From contig JAQIIU010000003.1 in NCBI GenBank assembly GCA_036946625.1, positions 2,183,001 to 2,247,000 on the forward strand: a DNA stretch of 64,000 nucleotides. Direction: 5' to 3'. How positions within the stretch are numbered: the stretch's first letter is position 1; each line of letters opens with the position of its first letter. A program made the position numbers and the translations under genes. Source of the stretch: Methylorubrum populi. GTDB taxonomy: Bacteria; Pseudomonadota; Alphaproteobacteria; Rhizobiales; Beijerinckiaceae. This document shows, piece after piece, positions 35,792 through 45,057 of this stretch. The notes beneath the pieces were generated by a model. The model was not told where the DNA came from, did no database searches, and saw only the letters and a program-made list of their open reading frames with translations.

Positions 35792-36073
35792 TCAGACCGA
35801 TTCGGTGCTGCCGGCGCCCCCCGTCCCGGCCCCGAGCCGGGCCTCCAGGGCGCCGACCCGGGCGGCGAGCGCATCGTTCTGGCTGCGCAGGGCCGCGACG
35901 AGGTCGCGCAGCACGTCGACCTCCTCGCGGGTCGCGACGTCCATGTCGCGGATCAGGCGCTCGACCTGACCCTTGAACATCGTCTCCGCCTCGCGGCGCA
36001 CGCCCTGGGCGGCGCCGGCGGCATCGGTGAACAGGCGGGCGACGTCGTCGAAAAGGCGGTTCGAGCCTTGCAT
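35792..36073 (-). CDS. ubiK: ubiquinone biosynthesis accessory factor UbiK family (BMFP)
   Basis: 93 residues. FDDVARLFTDAAGAAQGVRR, EAETMFKGQVERLIRDMDVA and the C-terminal coiled coil EEVDVLRDLVAALRSQNDAL with VGALEARLG are the BMFP/YqiC pattern. The protein trimerises, associates with membranes and helps the UbiIGEFH hydroxylation complex. Coiled-coil length and total size match the family. Confidence 0.85.
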   Translation of the reverse strand: MQGSNRLFDDVARLFTDAAGAAQGVRREAETMFKGQVERLIRDMDVATREEVDVLRDLVAALRSQNDALAARVGALEARLGAGTGGAGSTESV

Positions 36074-36553
36074 CGGGGTTCTCCTCCCGCGCCCGGACCT
36101 GTCGAGCACGCCCGCCCGACATAAGAATCGGCGCGCGGCAGGGCAATCATCAGGGCCATCGCTCGAAGCCGCTCGAGCGGCTTCGCGGCGCCAAGGGACA
36201 CGACCAGGAGCGCCGCGCGGAGCGGGCTTTTCAGGATGGATGCCCTGAAGAGCATCGAGCGGAGCGAAAGCCCAAGGGGCCGCGATGTCCGCGGAAGCCG
36301 GCGCCGGCGACTGAGGCCGGCCCAGAAAACCAGGGCCATCGAGGGAGCCCTTGCCGGATCGGATTGTTACCGAGGATGTCCCGGGCCTTGCCGGAAACGG
36401 GCGGTTACAATCTCGGAGGCCGTTCCCGCTTCCGGGCGGGGCGGGCGCGGGCGTAAGTGTCTCTCGCAAAACTCCCGCCGCGCCGTCGTCGCCAGAGCGA
36501 GAACGGTCGGTGACCGGGCGTTCTGTGAGGCACTCTCTAAGACTGTTTCCGTC
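36074..36553. other. 480-bp divergent region with a perfect palindrome
   Basis: It holds the 22-bp perfect palindrome CGAAGCCGCTCGAGCGGCTTCG at 36164-36185 and further REP-like sequence to about 36350. It separates ubiK from the divergent OmpR-type operon and must include both promoters. Confidence 0.6.
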
Positions 36554-37276
36554 ATGACCGCGAACCCGCCGACCCCCCACGTCCTCGTCGTCGAGGACGA
36601 CCGCGAGATCAGTGCGCTGGTCGCGCGCTACCTGCGCGCCAACGAGTGCCGGGTGAGTCTTGCGGGCGACGGGCGCGAGATGGACCGGGTGCTCGCCGAC
36701 GCCCGGGTCGATCTCATCGTCCTCGACCTGATGCTGCCGGGCGAGGACGGCCTGAGCCTGTGCCGGCGCCTGCGCGCCTCCTCGCAGGTGCCGATCCTGA
36801 TGCTCACGGCGAAATCCGAGGAGATCGACCGGATCGTCGGGCTGGAGATCGGCGCCGACGACTATCTCGGCAAGCCGTTCAACCCGCGCGAACTGCTGGC
36901 GCGGATCCGGGCGATCCTGCGGCGCAAGGGCGCCGAGCCGCAGGACGGGGACGGCGCCCGCCGCTTCCACTTCTCCGGCTGGATCCTCGACGTCGGCCTG
37001 CGGCAGGTCCTGAGCCCGGAGGGGGCGCGCATCGCCATCACGGGAGCCGAGTTCGACCTGCTGCACGCGCTGTGCCTGCGCCCGGGCCGGGTGCTCTCCC
37101 GCGACCAGCTCCTCGACCTGACGCAGGGGCGGGCGGCGGGACCGTTCGAACGCAGCATCGACGTGCTGGTCTCGCGCATCCGCCAGAAGATCGAGCGCGA
37201 TCCGCGCAACCCCGAGATCATCCGCACGATCCGCTCGGGGGGCTACCTGTTCGCCCCGGAGATCGCCCGGACATGA
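36554..37276 (+). CDS. OmpR-family response regulator
   Basis: 240 residues from ATG 36554. Receiver: VLVVEDDREIS, phospho-Asp in LIVLDLMLPGEDG and Lys in GADDYLGKPFNPREL. The C-terminal winged helix (TGAEFDLLHALCLRPGRVLS, VSRIRQKIE, RSGGYLF) binds DNA. It shares an ATGA overlap with the kinase. The pair is OmpR/EnvZ-like in architecture; the signal is not known. Confidence 0.93.
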   Translation: MTANPPTPHVLVVEDDREISALVARYLRANECRVSLAGDGREMDRVLADARVDLIVLDLMLPGEDGLSLCRRLRASSQVPILMLTAKSEEIDRIVGLEIGADDYLGKPFNPRELLARIRAILRRKGAEPQDGDGARRFHFSGWILDVGLRQVLSPEGARIAITGAEFDLLHALCLRPGRVLSRDQLLDLTQGRAAGPFERSIDVLVSRIRQKIERDPRNPEIIRTIRSGGYLFAPEIART

Positions 37277-38778
37277 GCGGCACCCGAACCGCGGCGGAGG
37301 CACCTGCCACGCCCGTCCCCGCGCAGCCCCGGCCGCGGCACCGGTCATGGCACCGGTCATGGCACCTGCCCTGGCCGCGCCCGAAAAAGGCCGCCGGGCA
37401 GATCGCGCTTCTCGTCGTCGCGGCGCTGCTGGCCGCCCACGTGCTCGCGGCGGTGGCGGTGCTGGCCCTGCGCGAGCCGTGGCGGCCGGACGAGCGGCCG
37501 GGGGTCGCCGCGACCCGGCTCTCCACCGTCGCGCGCCTGCTCGACGCCGCCGAGCCGGGCGAGCGCGAGGGCCTGATCCGCGCCGCGGCGCGGGGCCTGC
37601 CGACCCTGCGCATCGCCCCCTGGGACGGCGCCGCGCCGCCGGCCGGGCAGGGCGCTCCGGAGGGCGCCCGTGAGAGGCCGGAGGGCGGGATCGAGCGCCA
37701 TCCCCTGGTCGAGCGCCTGCGCGACGGGTTCGGGCGCCGGTTGCCGGTCACCGACCTCGCCCCCGACCGGGCGCAGACCGGCCTCCTGCAGATCGGCATC
37801 ACCACCCCCGCCAGCGCGCGGATGCGGGCGGTGCTGCCCGACGACCACCCGCGCCCGCCGGCGCAGGGGCCCATCGTCTTCACCTTCGTCTTCCTGAGCG
37901 TCAGCCTCACGCTGCTGTCGTTCTGGGCGACGCGGGCGATCACCGCGCCGCTCGCCGGGCTCGCGGCCGCGGCGGAAGCCTTCGGCACGGCCGAGGAGCC
38001 GCCGCCCCTGCCCGGGCGCGGCCCGGAGGAGGTGCTGGCGCTCGCCCGCGCGCTCGACCGGATGCGCGCCCGGGTGCTGCGCCTGCTCGACGACCGCACG
38101 CAGATGCTGGCCGCGATCAGCCACGACCTGCGCACCCCGATCACCCGACTGCGCCTGCGCGCCGAGTTCATCGAGGACGAGCGCGCCCGCGAGATGACCC
38201 TGCGCGACCTCGACCAGATGAACGGGCTGGTGGAATCGGCGCTCTCCTATGTCCGGGACGGGCAGGGCGGGAAATCCGAATCCGAGACCGCGCTGATCGA
38301 CCTCGCCTCCGTGGTGCAGACGGTCTGCGACGGATTCGCCGACATCGGCGCGGCGGTGAGCCTGGAGCGGACCCGCCACGTCCTCGTGCGCGGACGGACC
38401 GACGACCTCCAGCGGGCGATCACCAACCTCGTCGACAACGCCGTGAAGTACGGCGGCGGCGCCCGACTCGTGATGGGACCGGCGGGACCGGCGGACCGCC
38501 CGGGCGTGGCGGTGGAGGTTCTGGACGACGGCCCCGGCATCCCCGATGCCGAGCGCAGCGCCATGCTCCAGCCCTTCGTGCGGGGCGACCGTGCCCGCAA
38601 CCTCGATGCGGCGAGCGGCTTCGGGCTCGGCCTGTCGATCGTGCTCGCCATCGTCGAGGGTCATGGCGGGCGCCTGCGCCTGGAGAACCGCCCCGGCGGC
38701 GGCCTCCGCGCCCGGATCGAGCTGCCGCTCGCCTCGGCGCGCCCGCGGGAGGCGGGGACGGGCGTTCAGACGGCGTAA
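37273..38778 (+). CDS. EnvZ-type sensor histidine kinase
   Basis: 501 residues. Membrane helices at about 41-65 (IALLVVAALLAAHVLAAVAV) and ~200-220 frame a short periplasmic part. HAMP (RAITAPLAGLAAAAEAFG), phospho-His in AAISHDLRTPITRLRLRAE, N box NLVDNAVKYGG, and G boxes DDGPGIP and GFGLGLSIV follow. A repeat RHRSWHRSWH lies near the N terminus. It is translationally coupled to the regulator gene. Confidence 0.93.
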   Translation: MSGTRTAAEAPATPVPAQPRPRHRSWHRSWHLPWPRPKKAAGQIALLVVAALLAAHVLAAVAVLALREPWRPDERPGVAATRLSTVARLLDAAEPGEREGLIRAAARGLPTLRIAPWDGAAPPAGQGAPEGARERPEGGIERHPLVERLRDGFGRRLPVTDLAPDRAQTGLLQIGITTPASARMRAVLPDDHPRPPAQGPIVFTFVFLSVSLTLLSFWATRAITAPLAGLAAAAEAFGTAEEPPPLPGRGPEEVLALARALDRMRARVLRLLDDRTQMLAAISHDLRTPITRLRLRAEFIEDERAREMTLRDLDQMNGLVESALSYVRDGQGGKSESETALIDLASVVQTVCDGFADIGAAVSLERTRHVLVRGRTDDLQRAITNLVDNAVKYGGGARLVMGPAGPADRPGVAVEVLDDGPGIPDAERSAMLQPFVRGDRARNLDAASGFGLGLSIVLAIVEGHGGRLRLENRPGGGLRARIELPLASARPREAGTGVQTA

Positions 38779-38933
38779 ACCCTTCCGCAAAGATGCGGCT
38801 CAACGTTGCCGGGCCGCCCTTCCGAAACATTCGGAAACGATTGCGCCACCCGGCGGCAAGATCCCGTTAAGCGAACGGGCGCTTCCTGATGACGTGGGCA
38901 AATTGCCCGCAGGCAGCATCCGGAGAGCCCGCC

Positions 38934-39575
38934 ATGACCTCGATCTCGTCCACCACCGCGCAAGCGATGCGCCCGCCGCCCCCGCCCTCCGGCGGCGGCG
39001 GACGCTCGCGGATCGACGACCAGATCCAGCAGGGCGTCTCCTCCGGCTCGATCAGCGCCACCGACGCCACGGCGCTGACCTCAGCCCTCGATTCGATCGA
39101 CACCAGCCTGTCCTCGGACGCCTCGGATTCGGCCGCGTCGAGTTCGACCTCCTCGTCGACCCGCACCACGCGTCGCGACCCGTCGGCGATGAAGGACAAG
39201 ATCGACGGGCTGATCGCCGATCAGGTCAGCGCGGGCAGCCTCACCAGCGATCAGGCCGACACCCTCAAGTCGCTGTTCGCGAGCGGAGGCAAGGGCGACC
39301 ACGGCGGCGGGCAGGGCGGACCGAACGGGATCGGAGGTCCGGGCGGCCCGCCGCCCCCCGACGCGGCCTCCGGCACCGCGGACACCGGCGCCTCCTCCGA
39401 TTCCGCGTCGAGCGGAACCTCCTCCGGCGACGCCAACACCGCCACGAGCAAGCTGCTCTCCGACTTCCTCTCGCAACTGCAATCGACCCTGACCGGCAGT
39501 TCCGGTTACGGCGCCACCGGCACGTCGAGCGCCAACCGCACGGCGACGAGCCTCGTCATGGATTTCGACGCCTGA
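38934..39575 (+). CDS. Ser/Gly/Asp-rich protein with an internal duplication
   Basis: 213 residues from ATG 38934. A Pro/Gly-rich opening (MRPPPPPSGGGG) precedes two related helical units: IDDQIQQGVSSGSISATDAT, then LTSALDSIDTSL, and IDGLIADQVSAGSLTSDQAD, then TLKSLFAS. Low-complexity Ser/Asp/Gly linkers separate and follow them. No classical signal peptide is seen. It lies downstream of the two-component operon by 155 bp. I do not recognise a named family, though short proteins with such xxI..GSLT.DQA units occur in Methylobacterium and relatives. Confidence 0.65.
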   Translation: MTSISSTTAQAMRPPPPPSGGGGRSRIDDQIQQGVSSGSISATDATALTSALDSIDTSLSSDASDSAASSSTSSSTRTTRRDPSAMKDKIDGLIADQVSAGSLTSDQADTLKSLFASGGKGDHGGGQGGPNGIGGPGGPPPPDAASGTADTGASSDSASSGTSSGDANTATSKLLSDFLSQLQSTLTGSSGYGATGTSSANRTATSLVMDFDA

Positions 39576-39746
39576 GGCGGCTCCCGGTCGGGCCGTCCGG
39601 TGCCGCCCTCGTCGCGAGCGGAGACGAGGCGTCGCTTCGTCTCCGCTCGCGACGCCTGCAACGGGTGGCCGCGGACCGGGCGGGTGTCGAGGAGGGAGAG
39701 GGATGGGGGAGGCCGCCGGGCGGGCGAATGGAGATCGCCCCACGGT

Positions 39747-40361
39747 TCAGATGCTTCGGATCGGCTGCCGAAGAACGGTCTTGAGCCTGGACGGCTCAGT
39801 CTTACGGCGATCATTGAGATAGATTTCGTGATGAGGACCGCCAAAGGTCACACCCAGTCCGGGCATTACGTCCTCGTGCAGGCGCTTCAGCACGGGGCCT
39901 TCATCGTCATAACTGCCAACGTGCATGATTTGCAGTGACCGGCCCTCGACATAGGGCTCGAACCGCAACGACGACGGGCGATCGCTCCGCTTGGCCAGCA
40001 TCTTGGCGACCGCATCTTCGAACATCGTGCCGGTCATGAAGTCGGGCGTCATGATCATGGCCGTCCACTGCCAGCGATCCTTCTCGCGGCTGGTGAAGGT
40101 GCCGGGATCGTCCGACCACCAAAGCGCTTCGAGCGGCGGCACGACATAATCGCGGGCCAGCACGTCCTTTGCCGCGAACTTCATAGCATAGCTGACACCG
40201 TACAGCCATTCGACCGCAGTCTGAAACACAACAGCGGTATTTGGGTCGCCGGCTCCGTCGAGCTTCACGAAGGGCATCGTCGGAACGACTATCTCCACGA
40301 ATTCGTGCTTCGGTGGATTGAAGAGTTCGCGGCATTGCTTCTTCAGATCGAGCTTCGTCAT
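39747..40361 (-). CDS. GyrI-like small-molecule-binding protein
   Basis: 204 residues from ATG 40361. The fold is recognised from VEIVVPTMPFVKLDGAGDPN, LEALWWSDDP, the WQWTAMIMTPDFMT segment, RFEPYVEGRSLQIMHVGSYD and the C-terminal HHEIYLNDRRKTEPSRLKTV, all typical of the GyrI-like/SOUL-type ligand-binding family. It is a stand-alone domain without an AraC DNA-binding part. Function unknown; relatives bind or hydrolyse small hydrophobic compounds. Confidence 0.85.
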   Translation of the reverse strand: MTKLDLKKQCRELFNPPKHEFVEIVVPTMPFVKLDGAGDPNTAVVFQTAVEWLYGVSYAMKFAAKDVLARDYVVPPLEALWWSDDPGTFTSREKDRWQWTAMIMTPDFMTGTMFEDAVAKMLAKRSDRPSSLRFEPYVEGRSLQIMHVGSYDDEGPVLKRLHEDVMPGLGVTFGGPHHEIYLNDRRKTEPSRLKTVLRQPIRSI

Positions 40362-40530
40362 GCATCCCTCGAGGCGCCTGCACAAGGCTACGGCCGTTTA
40401 CCGGGATAGCGAAGCGCCCTTGACTTGACAAAGCTTTTTATTCTCGCAAACGAACGTCCAACGAGCGGGCCGGAACGACCGGTGACGAGATGCGGACCAT
40501 CGGCTTGGCCGAGCAGGGCCGGCGGCCGCC

Positions 40531-41187
40531 TCAAAACTCCATGTCGAGTTCCTCGATCTCCTCCGGCTCGCCCTCGGCGAGCGCCGCCCACTCGTTCATC
40601 GGGTCCCAGGCGAGGATCGTGTCGCGGTAGGTCGCGGCGGTGAAGGGGAGGGTGACGTCGTAGGTGCGGAAGCGGGTGCAGACGGGGGCGTACATCGCGT
40701 CCGCCACCGTCGGCCGGGCGCCGAACAGGTAGGGCCCGCCCGAGCGCGACAGGCAATCCTCGAAGATCGCGCAGATCCGCTCGATGTCGCCCTGGGCGCC
40801 GTTGAAGATCTTGAAGCCGCGGTGGAGGCTGCGCAGGTTCATCGGCAGGGCCGAGCGCAGGTTGACGAAGCCGCCGTGCATCTCGCCCGAGACGGCGCGG
40901 CAGCGGGCGCGCTCCGCCGGCCCCTCGGGCAGGAGGCCGGCTCCGGGCCGGACCTCGTTGAGATATTCGGCAATGGCGAGGGCGTCCCACACCACCACGG
41001 CGCCGTGCTCCAGCCGCGGCACCAGGAAGGACGGCGACAGGTGGAGCAGTTCCGCCCGGGTCGAGGCGTCCGAGCCCGACAGCACCGCGACCGAGAGGTC
41101 GAGCCCGGCCATCCGGCACAAGAGCCAGCCGCGCAGGGACCACGAAGAATAGTTCCGGCTGGAGATCGTGAGCGTCGCCTCGGTCAT
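40531..41187 (-). CDS. glutathione S-transferase family protein
   Basis: 218 residues from ATG 41187. The thioredoxin-like N domain has the active-site region SSRNYSSWSLRGWLL and the cis-Pro/glutathione-binding block SFLVPRLEHGAVVVWDALAI. The all-helical C domain ends with FGARPTVADAMYAPVCTRF. It probably conjugates or reduces small electrophiles in the cytosol. Monocistronic. Confidence 0.88.
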   Translation of the reverse strand: MTEATLTISSRNYSSWSLRGWLLCRMAGLDLSVAVLSGSDASTRAELLHLSPSFLVPRLEHGAVVVWDALAIAEYLNEVRPGAGLLPEGPAERARCRAVSGEMHGGFVNLRSALPMNLRSLHRGFKIFNGAQGDIERICAIFEDCLSRSGGPYLFGARPTVADAMYAPVCTRFRTYDVTLPFTAATYRDTILAWDPMNEWAALAEGEPEEIEELDMEF

Positions 41188-41507
41188 GGCCTTCCCCGGT
41201 TCGGTGCCCTGGTCGAACCGGGGATCCAAAACGCGTGCCGCGCCCCGCCGCAGGCCGCCCCGCGCCGGCGAACGAATCCCTCCTCCGGTTATCCCCCATG
41301 AAAGGTGATGCATCCACACCACAGGGGCATGCGATGTGCTTTTGATCGGTTGCGCCCGATCCTGAACGGCTTAGCCTCTGCCGTCCGATATCGCGTCGCG
41401 AGGGCGACGGTTGCGATCCGACAGGCGAGGCGAGCGAGACCGGGCCGGCGGGTCGCTCGCGGGAGATGGGCGCGTGGGTGTTCCCGCGCGCCGGGAGTTT
41501 GGGCCCG
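41188..41507. other. 320-bp divergent intergenic region
   Basis: It lies between the GST gene and the depolymerase gene, which diverge. No coding frame is convincing. TTTTGATCGGTTGCGC around 41339 is the only AT-leaning patch. Confidence 0.35.
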
Positions 41508-42722
41508 ATGCTCTATCAAGCCTTCGATGTCCAATCGGACATCGCCCGGCAGACCCGGCAATGGGGCCGCATTCTGCAGGATGCTGCAACCCCCTGGATG
41601 CGCACGCCGTGGCACGACGCGGCGAAGTGGTGGTCGGCGGGCGCACGGATGATGATGCGCGCCGGGCTCACCTTCGCCCGGCCCGCCTACGGCATCCACG
41701 CCGTCACGGTCGGCAACCGCGAGGTGCCGGTGATCGAGGAGCCGGTGCTCGCCACGCCCTTCGGCACGCTGCTGCGCTTCCGCAAGGACGTCGACACCCC
41801 CCAGCCCAGGGTGCTGGTGCTCGCTCCCCTCTCCGGCCACTTCGCCACGCTGCTGCGCGGGACCGTGCGCACGCTGCTGCCCGACCACGACGTCTACATC
41901 ACCGACTGGCACAACGCCCGCGACGTGCCGGTCTCGGAAGGCCGTTTCGGCTTCGACGACTATGTCGATCACGTCGTGCGCTTCCTGGAGACGATCGGCG
42001 AGGGCGCCCACCTGATGGCCGTGTGCCAGCCCGCCGTGCAGGCGTTGGCCGCCACCGCGGTGATGGCGCACACGAAGAACCCGGCGCAGCCGCGCAGCAT
42101 GACGCTGATGGCCGGGCCGGTGGATTGCCGCATCAGCCCGACCTCGGTGAACGCGCTCGCCACCTCGAAGCCGATCGAGTGGTTCGAGCAGAACCTGATC
42201 GAGACCGTGCCCGCCCGCCACAAGGGGGCGGGCCGGCGGGTCTATCCCGGCTTCATGCAGGTCGCCGCCTTCGTCTCGATGAACGCCCGGCGCCACGGGG
42301 ACGCGCATTCCGACCTGTTCTGGCACTACATGGACGGTGACGCCGACAAGGCGTGGGCGATCGAGACCTTCTACGACGAGTATTTCGCCGTGCTCGACCT
42401 CACCGCCGAGTTCTACCTCGAGACCGTCAAGACGGTGTTCCAGGACTACACGCTGGCCCGCAACCGGCTCACCTATCGCGGCGAGCCCATCGACATGGGC
42501 GCGATCCGCCGCACCGCCCTGATGACGGTCGAAGGCGAGCGCGACGATATCTGCGCGGTGGGCCAGACCATGGCCGCCCACGACCTCTGCTCGAACCTGC
42601 CCGGGCACATGAAGAGCCACCACCTCCAGCCGGGCGTGGGGCATTACGGCGTGTTCTCCGGCCGCAGATGGGAGGCCCAGACCTACCCGCTCGTGCGCAA
42701 TTTCATCGCCGCGCACGCCTGA
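41508..42722 (+). CDS. phaZ: intracellular polyhydroxybutyrate depolymerase
   Basis: 404 residues from ATG 41508, chosen because the family begins MLYQA(F/Y); an upstream ATG at 41466 would add 14 residues. It is an alpha/beta hydrolase with the Cys-type nucleophile elbow AVCQPAVQALA instead of GxSxG, the hallmark of intracellular PHB depolymerases. VYITDWHNARDVP, ALMTVEGERDDICAVGQT (acid residue) and the late His in GVGHYGVFSGRRWE complete the set. It degrades stored PHB granules, fitting a methylotroph that cycles C4 units through the ethylmalonyl-CoA pathway. Confidence 0.92.
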   Translation: MLYQAFDVQSDIARQTRQWGRILQDAATPWMRTPWHDAAKWWSAGARMMMRAGLTFARPAYGIHAVTVGNREVPVIEEPVLATPFGTLLRFRKDVDTPQPRVLVLAPLSGHFATLLRGTVRTLLPDHDVYITDWHNARDVPVSEGRFGFDDYVDHVVRFLETIGEGAHLMAVCQPAVQALAATAVMAHTKNPAQPRSMTLMAGPVDCRISPTSVNALATSKPIEWFEQNLIETVPARHKGAGRRVYPGFMQVAAFVSMNARRHGDAHSDLFWHYMDGDADKAWAIETFYDEYFAVLDLTAEFYLETVKTVFQDYTLARNRLTYRGEPIDMGAIRRTALMTVEGERDDICAVGQTMAAHDLCSNLPGHMKSHHLQPGVGHYGVFSGRRWEAQTYPLVRNFIAAHA

Positions 42723-43029
42723 ACCGGACCTCTCCGTCATCGCGATGCTTCAGCCGAAGCGATCCGGGGCGCGAGGCGATCGATCGAAAACCGCGCGGCT
42801 CCGGACCGGCGAGAGGCTTCCCTCGAGAGACCTTCCCGCACTTCCAACACGAACCCGTTTCGTGTATGCCGCGCGCTCAGGTGCAATTCTTTCGCACCGA
42901 TTCGGCTGCCGTCACGACGCCTCCTCCGGAACGAAGACCGGGGCAGGGGCGCCTGACGGTTTTTCCCGGTTCCGCCGGGAATCCGGGGCCGGTGCGGTTC
43001 GAAACAGACAGATCCAGGGGTTGATTCCG
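42723..43029. repeat. intergenic region with REP-like element
   Basis: 42737-42770 carries CATCGCGATGCTTCAGCCGAAGCGATCCGG-type sequence also found at 8428-8470. The remainder up to rpsU shows no gene and should contain the rpsU promoter. Confidence 0.55.
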
Positions 43030-43335
43030 TTGCAGGTACTCGTTCGCGACAACAACGTCGACCAAGCGCTCCGCGTCCTCAAGAAGAAGATGCAGCGCGA
43101 GGGCATCTTCCGCGAGATGAAGCAGCGCAAGGCCTACGAGAAGCCGTCCGTGCGCAAGGCTCGCGAGAAGGCCGAGGCCGTGCGCCGCGCCCGCAAGCAG
43201 GCCCGCAAGACCGCGATCCGCGAGGGCCTGATCGCCGCGCCGAAGCCGAAGCCCCGGACCGGTGCCCCGCGCCGTCCGAGCCCCCCGAGCTTCTCGCAGC
43301 AGCCCGCCGCCCAGGCGCCCGCCGCCGCGTCCTGA
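43030..43335 (+). CDS. rpsU: 30S ribosomal protein S21
   Basis: 101 residues from a TTG start at 43030, chosen because S21 begins MQVLVRDNNVDQAL; another TTG at 43021 is in frame. LKKKMQREGIFREMKQRKAY and the Arg/Lys-rich EKPSVRKAREKAEAVRRARK are diagnostic. A 30-odd-residue Pro/Ala/Ser C-terminal extension is longer than in enterobacteria. An intrinsic terminator follows at 43391. Confidence 0.95.
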   Translation: MQVLVRDNNVDQALRVLKKKMQREGIFREMKQRKAYEKPSVRKAREKAEAVRRARKQARKTAIREGLIAAPKPKPRTGAPRRPSPPSFSQQPAAQAPAAAS

Positions 43336-43390
43336 GACCGGCCGGCCGAGACGACGTGCGACCCCTTACGGGCCGCGCGGCGCGGACACG

Positions 43391-43424
43391 AAAAAGGCCC
43401 CGCCACGACCGGCGGGGCCTTTTT
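43391..43424. terminator. bidirectional intrinsic terminator
   Basis: AAAAAGGCCCCGCC and GGCGGGGCCTTTTT form a perfect 14-bp stem with a short loop and A/T tracts on both sides, so it can end rpsU (plus) and the receiver gene (minus), which converge here. Confidence 0.93.
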
Positions 43425-43441
43425 CGTGGGCGATACCCGGC

Positions 43442-43834
43442 TCAGGCGGCGCGCGCGGTGAGGGTCGCGCGCTCGGCCTGCCGCAGCAGTTCCAGCGGCA
43501 GCCACGGCTTGCGCATGTAGACCGCGTGCGGCGGGATCCCGGTCCGGCGCTCCTCGCGGGCTTCGGAGGTCACCACGAGCCGCACGTCCGGCCAGCGGTC
43601 CTCGACGGCGCGCGCCAGCGCCGCGCCGTCCATCGCACCCGAGAGATGCGTGTCGGCGACCACCATCGCCACCGTCACGTCCCCGCGTTCGAGGACGGCC
43701 AGCGCGTCCTCCGCGCTCGAACAGGCGATCACGTCGAGATCGGTCTCCTCGATCAGCGCGGTCGCGAGATCGCGGGCGGCCTCGTCCTCCTCGACGACGA
43801 GCGCGACCGGACTGTCGGTTCCGGTGTGAGCCAT
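43442..43834 (-). CDS. single-domain response regulator (receiver only)
   Basis: 130 residues from ATG 43834. ALVVEEDEAARDLATALIEE, Asp in MVVADTHLSGAMDG and the conserved Lys in VYMRKPWLPLEL show a complete receiver with no output domain. Such proteins act as phosphate shuttles or by protein contacts. No kinase is adjacent. Confidence 0.87.
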   Translation of the reverse strand: MAHTGTDSPVALVVEEDEAARDLATALIEETDLDVIACSSAEDALAVLERGDVTVAMVVADTHLSGAMDGAALARAVEDRWPDVRLVVTSEAREERRTGIPPHAVYMRKPWLPLELLRQAERATLTARAA

Positions 43835-44117
43835 GATGTCTCCCTGAAAGCTGCGAGCGTTTCGGAAGCGGCGGCCCGGCCAGGGTGCGCCGCGGCGGAA
43901 TCGGCGGCGCCGACGATGCTTGCCCTGCGACAACAAGCGTAGGGATGATCGGTTCAGGGAAATCTGTGCCGACGCGAACCCACGCCGCCCGCGCGTCCGC
44001 TTAACGGACTGTTCATCCTGCCGGTCGAATTGTTACAATCCGGCGACGCCAGACGGTCCGAGCGGACCGATGCTTGCGTGTCCCGCCCCGGACCGTGAAG
44101 GAGGCCTTCGTCCCGCC

Positions 44118-44903
44118 ATGTGCCGCTTCCTCGCCTATCTCGGTGAGCCGGTCTTCCTGAACGAGCTGGTTTGCGCGCCCACGCACTCGCTGGTTCACCA
44201 GTCGCTGCACGCGGCCGAGGCGAAGACCGAGACCAACGGCGACGGTTTCGGGATCGGCTGGTACGGCGAGCATGCCGAGCCCGGTCTCTACCGCGACATC
44301 TGCCCGGCCTGGTCCGATGACAACCTCGTGAACCTCTGCCGCCAAGTGCGGGCGCGAACCTTCTTCGCCCATGTCCGCGCGGCCACCGGCACGGCGACGA
44401 CCCGGGCCAATTGCCATCCCTTCGCCCACGGCCGGCACCTGTTCATGCATAACGGCCAGATCGGCGGCTATCACCGGGTCAAGCGGCGCCTGGAGGCGCT
44501 GATCCCCGACGCGTTCTACGACACCCGCCGCGGCTCGACCGATTCGGAGGCGATCTTCCTGCTGGCGCTGGCCAACGGACTGGATTCCGATCCCGTCGCC
44601 GCGATGGAGGCGACCTGCGCCACGGTGCGGGGGCTGATGAAGGAGGCGCGGATCGCGGAAGCTTTCCGCTTCACCGCCGTGCTCACCGACGGCGAAAACC
44701 TCACCGCCTTCCGCTGGGCCTGCGACGGGCGCCCGCCGAGCCTGTACTATCGCGAGAGCGAGCGCGGCCTCACCGTGGTCTCCGAGCCGATCGACGGCTG
44801 CAAGGAGGGCTGGCAGGTGGTGCCCAAGGGCGGGACGCTGCGGGCGAGCCGCGGTGCCCGCACGATCGTCAGCCTGCCGCGCACGGAACGCGTGGCGGCC
44901 TGA
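44118..44903 (+). CDS. class II glutamine amidotransferase (YafJ/EgtC type)
   Basis: 261 residues from ATG 44118. The N-terminal nucleophile Cys2 (MCRFLAYLGEP) is followed by NGDGFGIGWYGE, FFAHVRAATGTATTRANCHPF and FMHNGQIGGYHRVKR, the Ntn-hydrolase glutaminase core. It releases ammonia from glutamine or gamma-glutamyl compounds; without neighbouring ergothioneine genes the substrate is open. A run of stem-loops follows its stop. Confidence 0.87.
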   Translation: MCRFLAYLGEPVFLNELVCAPTHSLVHQSLHAAEAKTETNGDGFGIGWYGEHAEPGLYRDICPAWSDDNLVNLCRQVRARTFFAHVRAATGTATTRANCHPFAHGRHLFMHNGQIGGYHRVKRRLEALIPDAFYDTRRGSTDSEAIFLLALANGLDSDPVAAMEATCATVRGLMKEARIAEAFRFTAVLTDGENLTAFRWACDGRPPSLYYRESERGLTVVSEPIDGCKEGWQVVPKGGTLRASRGARTIVSLPRTERVAA

Positions 44904-44942
44904 TGCAGGCTTGCCCGGACGGAGCAGCCGTGATCATGGATT

Positions 44943-45049
44943 CGAAAGGACAAGTCCTTTCGCGGGTGCAGGGCAGAGCCCTGCAGATCGGCTTCGCCGA
45001 CGTCAGGGCGCCGCCCTGAAAACCCGCCAAAGGGCCCGAGGCCCTTTGG
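44943..45049 (+). other. array of five consecutive stem-loops upstream of the TSUP gene
   Basis: Perfect inverted pairs: CGAAAGGAC/GTCCTTTCG (44943-44962), TGCAGGGC/GCCCTGCA (44967-44985), TCGGC/GCCGA (44988-45000), TCAGGG/CCCTGA (45003-45019) and CCAAAGGGC/GCCCTTTGG (45027-45049). They fill nearly all of the gap before the ATG at 45058, leaving 8 nt. It may be a structured leader or an extragenic repeat cluster. Confidence 0.7.
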
Positions 45050-45057
45050 GATCCCCG

